DNA of 64,000 nucleotides from Kitasatospora xanthocidica (GTDB lineage Bacteria > Actinomycetota > Actinomycetes > Streptomycetales > Streptomycetaceae): positions 124,001-188,000 of the forward strand of contig NZ_BNBY01000009.1 of NCBI RefSeq assembly GCF_014656195.1. The letters are read 5' to 3'. The translations under genes and the position numbers were made by a program. The notes under the pieces were generated by a model. That model worked only from the letters and a program-made list of their open reading frames with translations, made no database searches and was not told the DNA's origin. Below, in pieces: positions 56,104 to 64,000 of the stretch; position 1 is the first letter of the stretch, and the number at the start of each line of letters is the position of its first letter.

Positions 56104-56847
56104 TCAGGACGGCTCGGCGTCGGGCTCCGTGGCGGGGGCTTCGGGCTCTACAGCGGGGGCGGCGGGCTCCGCGGCGGGGGGTGCGAGGGTCGTGGCGGTG
56201 CCGGGTTCTCCGGTGGCCGCGGGGGTCGCCAGTGCGCCGTCGGGCAGGCCCAGTTCGCGCTCCGCGGTGGCGGCGGCGAGCCGGGTGACGGTGGCCGGGT
56301 GGTTGCCCAGCCCGGTGTTGGCGTGGCCGGCCAGGCCGTCGATCACCACGAGGATCCGGACTGCCGCCAGCACCGGGTCCTCGGTGCGGAACTCGCCCCG
56401 CTCGACCCCGGTGGCGATCACGCCGCTGAGCCGGCCGCGCCAGTCCTTCTCCTGGTCGAGCACCCGGTCGCGGAGGACGGGGCGGTACCGGCTGAGGTGG
56501 CGGGCGTTGAGCCAGAGCCGGCTCATGTCGTCGTAGGCCGGGCCGGTGGTGCGGGCGAAGAAGCGGGCGAGGTGCTCCTGCGGGGACCCGTCCCGGGGGC
56601 CGACGGGCAGCAGCGTCTCCAGTTCGGCGGTGGCGGCGCTGCCGAAGGCTTCGGCGACGAGGTCCTCCACGGCGGGGAAGTAGTGGCTGATCAGGCCGGG
56701 CCGGACGTCGAGCTGCTCGGCGATCCGGCGCAGGGTGATGCACTCCAGCCCCTCGGTGAGGGCGACCTCGGCGGCGGCTCCGACGATCTCGGCCCGTCGG
56801 TCGTCGGGGGACTTGCGAACCCTTTTGCGCTGAACGCTTGACGTCAT
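56104..56847 (-). CDS. TetR/AcrR family regulator
   Basis: 247 residues from ATG 56847. The HTH is in DDRRAEIVGAAAEVALTEGL (about 15-34) and LRRIAEQLDVRPGLISHYFP (about 38-57), with GLISHYFP the recognition helix end. The ligand domain follows to about 195; the last 45 residues are an Ala/Pro/Glu-rich tail (TLAPPAAEPAAPAVEPEAPA) of unknown use. It likely represses the divergent permease and its own operon through an imperfect inverted repeat at 56856-56882. Confidence 0.88.
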   Translation of the reverse strand: MTSSVQRKRVRKSPDDRRAEIVGAAAEVALTEGLECITLRRIAEQLDVRPGLISHYFPAVEDLVAEAFGSAATAELETLLPVGPRDGSPQEHLARFFARTTGPAYDDMSRLWLNARHLSRYRPVLRDRVLDQEKDWRGRLSGVIATGVERGEFRTEDPVLAAVRILVVIDGLAGHANTGLGNHPATVTRLAAATAERELGLPDGALATPAATGEPGTATTLAPPAAEPAAPAVEPEAPATEPDAEPS

Positions 56848-56855
56848 GTGGCGGA

Positions 56856-56882
56856 TGCTATTGAGTGTGCGACCAATAAGCA
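56856..56882. promoter_or_regulatory. Imperfect inverted repeat, candidate TetR operator
   Basis: TGCTATTG at 56856-56863 and CAATAAGCA at 56874-56882 are near-inverted copies around a 10-base centre, between the divergent TetR and NCS1 permease genes. Confidence 0.5.
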
Positions 56883-56918
56883 AGCAGGTGGGCACGACAC
56901 CCCCATGGAGGGCCCCCA

Positions 56919-58457
56919 ATGGCGTCCACGCTCCCGGACCACCCCCACACGTCCCCCGACCTCTCCTCGCCCGTCGCAGCCCCACGCGCTGCGGCCCCGC
57001 ACCTCGCGAACCCGCACGTCACAGCCCCGCACGCCGAAGCCCCGCACGCTGCGGCTCCGCCCGCCGCAGCCCCGCCCGCTGCGGCCCCGCCCCAGCAGGA
57101 AAGGGGCGGGCGGGTCGAGGTCCACGGCATCGACCACATCCCCGAGACCGAGCGGCGCGGCCGGGCCCGCGAGCTCTTCTCCGTCTGGGCGGCGGCCAAC
57201 GTCAACTACCTCAACCTGGTGGTCGGCGGCGCGCTCGTGCTCACCGGACTCAGCCTCCCGCAGGCCTTCGCGGTGGTCGTGGTCGGCAACCTGTGCTGGC
57301 TCGGCACCGGCCTGCTCGCCGTCTCCGGACCGGCCGCCGGCGCACCCAGCGAGGTCATCACCCGCGCGATGTACGGCGTGCGCGGCAACCGTGCGAACAA
57401 CGCGGTCACCGGCTGGATGATCTCCGTCTGCTACTTCGCGCTGAACCTCGCCGCGGCCGCCGTCGCCGCCTTCTCGCTGGCCGAGTGGGCGGGCCTCACC
57501 CCGACCACCCCGATCAAGGTCGCCATCGTGATCGCGATCGTCGTGGTCACCCTCACCATCAGCGTGTACGGCCACGCCGTGATCGTCCGGCTCTACCTGC
57601 CGATCACCCTCGCGCTCGCCGCGGCCTTCGCCGTCGTCGGCTACGCGATCGTCCGGCACGCCGACTTCGGCTGGACCCAGCCCGAACCGCTCACCGGCGG
57701 CCGGCTCTGGGCGGCCGTCCTGGCGGGCGTCACCCTGATCGCCTCCGGCCCGCTCTCGTACACCACCAGCGCCGACTTCTCCCGCTACCTGCCCGCGACC
57801 ACCTCCCCACGGGCGGTCCTCGGCTGGACCGCCCTCGGTGGCTTCCTGCCCAGCGTCGTGGTCGGCGGCCTCGGGGTACTCGGCGCCACCGCCGTCGACA
57901 TGACCGACCCGCAGGCCGCCCTGCAGTGGATCCTGCCCGGGTGGTTCAACCCGGTCTTCCTGCTCTCCCTGGTCGTCGGCACCATCGCCGTCAACGCGCT
58001 CACCGCCTACAGCGCCGGCCTCGCCCTGCAGGCCGTCGGCATCCGCATCCGCCGCACCCTCAGCGTGCTGGTGGACGGCGCGGTCGCGGTCGCTCTCACC
58101 CTGTACGCGCTGCTGGTCTCCAACTTCCTCGACACCGTCAGCAACGTCCTCCAGCTGACCGTCGTCCTGCTCGGGCCGAGCACCGCGATCTACGCCGTCG
58201 ACATCCTGCTGCGCCGCAACCGCTACGACGGGCACGCGCTCGGCGACGAGAGCCCCGGCAGCCCCTTCTGGTACCGCGCGGGCGTCAACCCCGCCGGTGC
58301 CCTCGCCCTCCTGGGTGGCGTGGTGAGCGCGGCCCTCTGCGTCGACACCCTCTACCCGGGCCCGGTGGCCGCACTGACCGGCGTCGACCTGTCGCTGCCG
58401 GTGGGCACGACCGTGGCGGCGGCCCTGTACGCCCTGCTGATGCGCCGCCGGGCCTGA
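56919..58457 (+). CDS. NCS1 family nucleobase:cation symporter (cytosine/purine type)
   Basis: 512 residues. After a low-complexity Ala/Pro/His N-terminus (about 1-65) come 12 helices. FSVWAAANVNYLNLVVGGAL (about 87-106) is the helix-1 core, and ALNLAAAAVAAFS and ASGPLSYTTSADFSRYLPAT are substrate-site regions. It imports a purine, cytosine, allantoin or hydantoin; the substrate is not resolved. ATG 56919 has GGAGGG. Divergent partner is a TetR-amidohydrolase operon. Confidence 0.9.
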   Translation: MASTLPDHPHTSPDLSSPVAAPRAAAPHLANPHVTAPHAEAPHAAAPPAAAPPAAAPPQQERGGRVEVHGIDHIPETERRGRARELFSVWAAANVNYLNLVVGGALVLTGLSLPQAFAVVVVGNLCWLGTGLLAVSGPAAGAPSEVITRAMYGVRGNRANNAVTGWMISVCYFALNLAAAAVAAFSLAEWAGLTPTTPIKVAIVIAIVVVTLTISVYGHAVIVRLYLPITLALAAAFAVVGYAIVRHADFGWTQPEPLTGGRLWAAVLAGVTLIASGPLSYTTSADFSRYLPATTSPRAVLGWTALGGFLPSVVVGGLGVLGATAVDMTDPQAALQWILPGWFNPVFLLSLVVGTIAVNALTAYSAGLALQAVGIRIRRTLSVLVDGAVAVALTLYALLVSNFLDTVSNVLQLTVVLLGPSTAIYAVDILLRRNRYDGHALGDESPGSPFWYRAGVNPAGALALLGGVVSAALCVDTLYPGPVAALTGVDLSLPVGTTVAAALYALLMRRRA

Positions 58458-58725
58458 GGCGGGGCGCGCCGGGGGCGTGCGGCGGAGCGGCTGGGTGGTG
58501 CGTGGTGGTGGCCGGGAACGACGACGGGCCGAAGCGGAACCGAAAAGGAACCCGAAAAGGGCTCCGAAAGGGATTCGAAAGAGGCCCGAAAAAGAAAACG
58601 GCACGGAGAACACTCTCCCTGCCACTACCAAGCTATACCGCACCCGGGGGCTTGCGGCAAGGCCCCCCTCGTCCCGCAGAATCGACGGCCTGAAGGCCTT
58701 GACCTGCGGAAACGGGAGTCGTGAA
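58458..58725. other. Gap with phased A-tracts upstream of the glycosyltransferase
   Basis: 268 bases. Five A-rich tracts (58543-58546, 58555-58558, 58567-58569, 58578-58580, 58589-58598) recur every 11-12 bases in an otherwise GC-rich genome, each after a CGAAA or CCGAAA. Such phasing can curve DNA. No gene is supported. Confidence 0.6.
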
Positions 58726-59964
<1,239 letters not shown>

Positions 59965-60270
59965 GCCGCCGGTATCGGTGCCGGGCGGTGGTGCCGGTGC
60001 CGGTGCCGGTGCCGGTGCTGGTGCTGGTGCCGTGCCGGTACTGGTGTCCGCAGTCGGCGTCCGCGCTGTGTGCCGCTGGAACGTCCTTGTGGGCTGGGTG
60101 AGTTCTGCTCGATGGTCCTCCTCCGGACGGCTGGTCGGGGATGGGTGTCGGCCGACGGCGGGCCGTGTTCCGGCACCGTTCCGGCGACCGGGCTCCGGCT
60201 GTCGGCGGCGTCGGTTAGGGTGCCCACCGGCGCGCCCGGTCACCGCAGGCCGGCGCGAGGGGAGGGCGCC
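59965..60270. other. Gap with a hexanucleotide tandem repeat
   Basis: 306 bases. Seven adjacent GGTGCC-type units (two are GGTGCT) at 59990-60031 form a microsatellite just after the glycosyltransferase stop. The remainder is GC-rich. A short GGGGAGGG site precedes the DUF6461 start. Confidence 0.65.
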
Positions 60271-60981
60271 ATGACCGACGGCACGCGCAAGGCATCCGTG
60301 AGGGACGGCGACGGCATCCAGTGGCTCGCGGAGGTCGGCCGCCCCGGCACCGGCCCACAGGGAACGGGCGGGCCCGGCGCGGACGGTGAGATCGGCGGAG
60401 TGGTGTTCGCCCGGGGGATCCCGCCCGAGGAACTCGCCCGCCGGATGGGCGCCGACCCGGCGGCCGGGACGACGCCGATCAGTGGCACCGAGATCCAGGA
60501 CCTGGACATCGAGGTCTACCGGCCGAGCGACGACGGCGACGGCGTGATCCGGGTCGGCGAGTGCGGCGGCTGGTCGTTCGCGATCGAGTACGGCGACTCC
60601 ACCGGCGGCGAACTGCTCACCGAGATAGCGCGCGACGGCGTCGAGGTCGTGCACTTCCGCCCGATGCCGGAGCAGCCGCCGGCACTGCTCGACTACGCCC
60701 ACGACGGCGCCGTGCTGTGCGGCTTCGGCCTCGGCCAGGAACGCTGGCGCTGGGGCCAGGAGCCCGATCTCCTGGTGCCCGACCTGGTCGCCGCCGGCGT
60801 GCTGGAGGCGGACGGCGTCACCCCCTGCCACCCCGAGGGCGACGGCGGCGACGCTGCCCACCGCCGCACCCTCGGCGCCGTCGAGCGGCGCTTCGGACTC
60901 AGCCTGCCCCGCGCCGCCCTCGACGGACTGCGCCTGGCGGCGTACGCCGTCCGCGGCACCCCCGGGCTGGTCCCGCGGTGA
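60271..60981 (+). CDS. DUF6461 domain-containing protein
   Basis: 236 residues. IQWLAEVGRPGTG, then VVFARGIPPEELARRMGADP and GGWSFAIEYGDSTGG with LVPDLVAAGVLEADGVTP resemble the actinomycete DUF6461 family, which has no known function. A conserved ERRFGLSLPRAAL near the end fits. The ATG is set by GGGGAGGG. Relatives often occur beside toxin-immunity genes, but no partner is seen here. Confidence 0.75.
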   Translation: MTDGTRKASVRDGDGIQWLAEVGRPGTGPQGTGGPGADGEIGGVVFARGIPPEELARRMGADPAAGTTPISGTEIQDLDIEVYRPSDDGDGVIRVGECGGWSFAIEYGDSTGGELLTEIARDGVEVVHFRPMPEQPPALLDYAHDGAVLCGFGLGQERWRWGQEPDLLVPDLVAAGVLEADGVTPCHPEGDGGDAAHRRTLGAVERRFGLSLPRAALDGLRLAAYAVRGTPGLVPR

Positions 60982-61303
60982 GGTACGGGCGGCCACGCCG
61001 CCAGCGGGGACGGCGGTGCGGGCCACGGCGGTGACGGTCACGGCGAGCACCGCGAGCACAAGGGACATCACGGTCATGGCAGGGCTCCTTCCCGGGCCCC
61101 ACCGGAGGGGCCCCGATGACCGTCATCCTTGCGCGCCACCCCTCCCCGCACATGTGCCGATCGGGAGGTTCCCCGGCCCGAACCCCCGCTGAGCCCCTGC
61201 CGATCGGCAGGGGCTCAGGCCCGCCCCGGCGCCGGCGCGGGTGGCGCACGTGCTGCCGGAAACCCGGATGTGCCGTCGGTTGCGCCGCGCCTAGGCTGCG
61301 GCC
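60982..61303. other. Gap with a lone start region and a perfect palindrome
   Basis: 322 bases. On the minus strand, a strong GGAAGGAG site at seven bases precedes an ATG at 61077 that begins a hydrophobic MTVMSLVLAVLAVTVTAVAR peptide, yet no closed short frame follows. A 28-base palindrome at 61190-61217 is listed separately. A TAGGCT hexamer at 61292-61297 precedes the next gene. Confidence 0.5.
61190..61217. terminator. Perfect 28-base palindrome, probable terminator
   Basis: The inverted repeat at 61190-61217 has no spacer apart from its central GATC, so it can form a 12-bp stem with a 4-base loop. It is far (209 bases) from the nearest upstream stop, so it may terminate an unseen transcript. 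Confidence 0.5.
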
Positions 61304-61675
61304 ATGGAATTCTCCTCGGGGTGGGGTGTCGGCCCGGCCTTCGACGGTCGGGAGCCCGTCGTCGAGATCAGCGGTTCGGTGCCGACGGCACGCGATGCCC
61401 AGCAGGTCGCGGAGCTCCTGTTCGGGGCGGGCTGGCGGGTGCGCAAGCAGTCCTGGACGGAGTTCGAGGCCGAGCACACGTACGCCCGGTTGTCGGTGCT
61501 CCCGCTGGACCCGGTGGTCTTCACGGGGGAGATCGCGATCGACGGGATCACCGCGTTCGTCGAGACCTTCGGCCGGACCGGCCACCGGTGCACCATCGAG
61601 TTGTACGACCCGGACAGCGGCGAACTCCTCATCGAACGTCCGGTCCGTCCGGTCGGCCGTGGCCCAGGGTGCTGA
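61304..61675 (+). CDS. Small protein of unknown function
   Basis: 123 residues, soluble. SGSVPTARDAQQVAELLFGA (about 24-43), AEHTYARLSVLPLDPVVFTG and FVETFGRTGHRCTIELYDPD suggest an alpha/beta fold. No family recognised. TAGGCT lies seven bases before the ATG and there is no ribosome site, so it is probably leaderless. Confidence 0.65.
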   Translation: MEFSSGWGVGPAFDGREPVVEISGSVPTARDAQQVAELLFGAGWRVRKQSWTEFEAEHTYARLSVLPLDPVVFTGEIAIDGITAFVETFGRTGHRCTIELYDPDSGELLIERPVRPVGRGPGC

Positions 61676-61707
61676 GGAGGACCCACAGCGGGCGCGGAAG
61701 GGCAGGC

Positions 61708-62127
61708 CTAGGCGGACGCGTCCGGGGGACCGGCGGGGTGCCGGGGCCGCCAGGCGGCGAGGTGGGCGGTGAGGACGGCGGCCGGGTCGGGCGTGGTCTC
61801 GCGCAGGGCGACCATGGCCGCGGTGATCACGTCGCAGAGCTCGCCCTGGAGGTCGGCGACGGTGTGGCTGACGCCCTTGCGGGGGTTGGCGCCGAGGACG
61901 CCCAGCAGGGCCTCGGCGACCTCGCCGGCCTCCTCCTGGATCTTGACCACCTGGAGCGGCAGCAGCGGCTGCCCGATGAGCGCCCGGTGCTCGGAGAGGT
62001 GGCGGTGGACGGCGTCGACCACGGCCCAGTCGCCCGCGCGGGAGCCGGAGCCGATCCCGGAGCCGGAGCCGGAGCCGGCGTAGTCGGCGTGGCCGTTCCG
62101 GTCGGATGCGGTGGTGTCGTCGGTCAA
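61708..62127 (-). CDS. MazG-like nucleotide pyrophosphohydrolase
   Basis: 139 residues from TTG 62127 (GGAGG at five bases); a GTG at 62211 in frame adds 28 low-complexity residues. A Gly/Ser repeat region (about 18-30, GSGSGSGIGSGSR) comes first. The all-alpha MazG core follows: PLQVVKIQEEAGEVAEALLG (EExxE metal motif) and GELCDVITAAMVAL (ExxD). The enzyme hydrolyses abnormal or signalling nucleotides. Confidence 0.82.
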   Translation of the reverse strand: MTDDTTASDRNGHADYAGSGSGSGIGSGSRAGDWAVVDAVHRHLSEHRALIGQPLLPLQVVKIQEEAGEVAEALLGVLGANPRKGVSHTVADLQGELCDVITAAMVALRETTPDPAAVLTAHLAAWRPRHPAGPPDASA

Positions 62128-62381
62128 CTCGCCCTCCGTGCCGAGGTTCCGGTGCCCGATGCGGGCGGACGGCGGTAAGGGTGCCACCGGGCGGGGCGGT
62201 TGAACCCTCACCCGGGTGGCCGATGGCAGAGCGGGTGGCGCGCGCCGTCCGTCCGGAGGCTTCCGGCAGGCAGCGGGGGTACCCGGCGCCTAGGGTCTGT
62301 CGTGCGTCGACCGGGCTGCGCGCCGGGCGCACGCCGCCGCGCGCCGGGGTGACCGGCCCTCCTGAGAGGTGGACCCGCCCC

Positions 62382-64000
62382 ATGCACACCGTCGTCCGCG
62401 GTGCCGGAGCGCTCGGCCTGGCCGCGCTCCTGCTCACCGCCACCGGCTGCCAGGGCGAGGGTTCGTCCGTCGCCGAGCCCGCGCCCACCTCCCCGGTCAC
62501 CGGCAGCTCCGCGACGGCCACCTCCGCGACGGCCACCTCCGCGACCGGCGCCTCCGCGACCGGCACCTCCGCATCCGCCACCGGGCTCGCCGCCCAGCAG
62601 CCGGCCTGGCACGCCTGCGCCGCCCCCAGCACCGCCCAGGGCGGCGGCACCGCGCCCGCCGCCGACTGGCAGTGCGCCACCCTCAAGGCGCCGCTGGACC
62701 ACACCAAGCCGGACGGGGCGACCATCGACCTCGCGCTGATCCGCAGCCGGGCCACGGACGAGCAGCACCGGATCGGCTCGCTGCTCTTCAACTTCGGCGG
62801 CCCCGGGGCCTCCGGCGTGGCCACCCTGCCCGCCCTCGCCCCGACCTACGCCTCCCTCAACGCCCGTTACGACCTGGTGAGTTTCGACCCCCGCGGGGTC
62901 GGCGCCAGTGCCGGGGTGAGCTGCCTGGACGACCAGGCGACGGACGCCTCCGCGGCCGTGGACAGCACCCCCGAGGGCCCGGCCGCGGTGAAGGTCCTGG
63001 ACGACAGCAACGCCCGGTTCGTCGCCGCCTGCGAGCACAACTCCGGGGCGGTGCTGCCGTACGTGGACACCGAGAGCGCCGCCCGCGACATGGACCTGAT
63101 CCGCCAGGTGCTGGGCGACCCGAAGCTCTCCTACTTCGGCATCAGCTACGGCACCCAGCTCGGTGGCGTCTACGCCCACCTGTTCCCGCAGCAGGTCGGC
63201 CGGCTCGTGCTGGACTCGGTGGTCGACCCGACCAAGGACCCGCAGCAGTCCGCGCTCGGCCAGGCCCGGGGCTTCCAGCTCGCCCTCGACGACTTCATGA
63301 AGGCCTGCGCCACCGAGGTCGGCGCCTCCTGCCCGACGGGTGCGGGCGGCGACGAGGGCACCGCGAGGATCACCGCGCTGGTGCGGAAGCTGGAGCAGTC
63401 GCCGCTGCCCGCCAAGGACGGGCGGCAGCTCACCGAGACCCTGGCCGTCACCGGCATCGCCGGGGCCCTGTACAGCCAGCGGACCTGGCCCGTGCTGGCC
63501 GCCGGGCTGACCGAGGCGATGGAGCAGGGCTCGGGCACCACGCTGCTCCAGCTCGCCGACGGGCTGAACGGACGCGACGCGCAGGGCCACTACAGCAACC
63601 TGAACGCCGCGAACCGGGCGATCAGCTGTGTGGACGCCCGGCAGCGCTACTCGGACCAGGACGTCGAGCAGCAGCTGCCGCAGTTCCGTACCGCCTCGCC
63701 GGTGTTCGGCGCCTTCACCGCCTGGGGCCTGACGGGCTGCACCGGCTGGCCCGTCCCGGGCAAGGCCGACCACCCGGAGGTCACCGCCCCCGGAGCCGCC
63801 CCGATCCTGGTGGTCGGCACCACCGGCGACCCGGCCACCCCGGTCGAGGGCGCCCGGGCGATGGCGCAGCAGCTCGGCGCGGGCGTCGGCGTCACCGTCA
63901 CCCTGCAGGGCGAGGGCCACGGCGGCTACAACACCGGCAACCCCTGCCTGAAGCAGACCGTGGACGCCTACCTGCTGGACGGCACGGTGCCCGCGGACGG
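62382..64000 (+). CDS. Lipoprotein alpha/beta-hydrolase (TAP-like), cut by the window end
   Basis: At least 539 residues, open at the right edge. A lipoprotein signal ends in LLTATGC (C23), followed by a Thr/Ser/Ala repeat region to about 67. The hydrolase domain has the Gly-rich oxyanion loop LLFNFGGPGASG, FDPRGVGAS, and the serine nucleophile in FGISYGTQLG (about 255). The C-terminal PILVVGTTGDPATPVEGARA is the TAP-like Asp region and GEGHGGYN supplies the His. This is the tripeptidyl aminopeptidase (SlpD/E) group of membrane-bound exopeptidases. Confidence 0.92.
   Translation, partial: MHTVVRGAGALGLAALLLTATGCQGEGSSVAEPAPTSPVTGSSATATSATATSATGASATGTSASATGLAAQQPAWHACAAPSTAQGGGTAPAADWQCATLKAPLDHTKPDGATIDLALIRSRATDEQHRIGSLLFNFGGPGASGVATLPALAPTYASLNARYDLVSFDPRGVGASAGVSCLDDQATDASAAVDSTPEGPAAVKVLDDSNARFVAACEHNSGAVLPYVDTESAARDMDLIRQVLGDPKLSYFGISYGTQLGGVYAHLFPQQVGRLVLDSVVDPTKDPQQSALGQARGFQLALDDFMKACATEVGASCPTGAGGDEGTARITALVRKLEQSPLPAKDGRQLTETLAVTGIAGALYSQRTWPVLAAGLTEAMEQGSGTTLLQLADGLNGRDAQGHYSNLNAANRAISCVDARQRYSDQDVEQQLPQFRTASPVFGAFTAWGLTGCTGWPVPGKADHPEVTAPGAAPILVVGTTGDPATPVEGARAMAQQLGAGVGVTVTLQGEGHGGYNTGNPCLKQTVDAYLLDGTVPAD

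Noticed and set aside
59990-60031. Possible CRISPR-like repeat
   Set aside because: Units are adjacent hexamers with no spacers, so it is a microsatellite.

Overview
The window is about 73 % GC, with codon use and small secreted proteins typical of a spore-forming actinomycete of the Streptomycetaceae (Streptomyces or Kitasatospora type). The strongest marker is a complete aromatic spore-pigment (whiE-type) type II polyketide locus in its canonical gene order. Monomeric isocitrate dehydrogenase, MurT/GatD, CtaG and an SAV_915-family protein also fit. No tRNA, rRNA, CRISPR array, transposase, integrase or replication origin was seen.

Regions. 0-2.7 kb: the end of an unknown gene, a secreted beta-helix protein and a SAM-dependent O-methyltransferase. 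2.7-4.0 kb: a class F sortase and its probable wall-anchored substrate. 4.3-11.5 kb: the whiE-type cluster (two cyclases, ACP, KS-beta, KS-alpha, cupin and SchA/CurD-like protein on the minus strand; a divergent FAD hydroxylase on the plus strand), closed at both ends by strong hairpins. 11.6-16.6 kb: an APC permease, an AT-rich island, a lone MbtH protein, a PLP dehydratase, and an EamA exporter behind a leader peptide with two hairpins. 16.6-28.4 kb: mostly core metabolism (SAV_915 pair, icd, YdcF, CtaG, an atypical SDR, D-lactate-type dehydrogenase, pfkA, gatD-murT, GNAT). 28.7-32.6 kb: a single-module NRPS with a nested oxidase domain, i.e. an indigoidine (blue pigment) synthetase. 32.7-39 kb: small secreted and membrane proteins, a PLP decarboxylase, an unusual cysteine-rich secreted protein and asnB. 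39.2-42.5 kb: a conserved small protein, glmS and glutaminase. 42.6-48.8 kb: a secreted metallopeptidase-like protein, hemerythrin-like protein, CopZ-like chaperone, DinB/WYL divergent pair, and MocR/enoyl-CoA hydratase divergent pair. 48.8-54.3 kb: a LysR regulator, SRPBCC protein, a damaged locus (truncated response regulator, amidohydrolase remnant), HPP protein, erythromycin-esterase homologue and a small secreted protein. 54.4-64 kb: an amidohydrolase-TetR operon facing an NCS1 permease, a glycosyltransferase, DUF6461 protein, MazG-like protein and a lipoprotein alpha/beta-hydrolase cut by the window end.

How the genes work together: the whiE-type block makes a polyketide for the spore wall and the nearby O-methyltransferase may tailor it. 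The indigoidine synthetase needs only glutamine, and asnB, glmS and glutaminase (all users of the glutamine amide group) lie within 14 kb of it. Regulators with divergent partners (WYL/DinB, MocR/enoyl-CoA hydratase, TetR/NCS1 permease) mostly sit beside palindromes that are plausible operators.

The least explained features are the disulfide-patterned HELGH secreted protein (35.8-36.9 kb), the proline-run leader plus tandem hairpins before the EamA exporter (15.1 kb), and an inverted repeat that would bury a ribosome binding site (32.65-32.71 kb). All functional statements are homology judgements made by eye; no database search was run.
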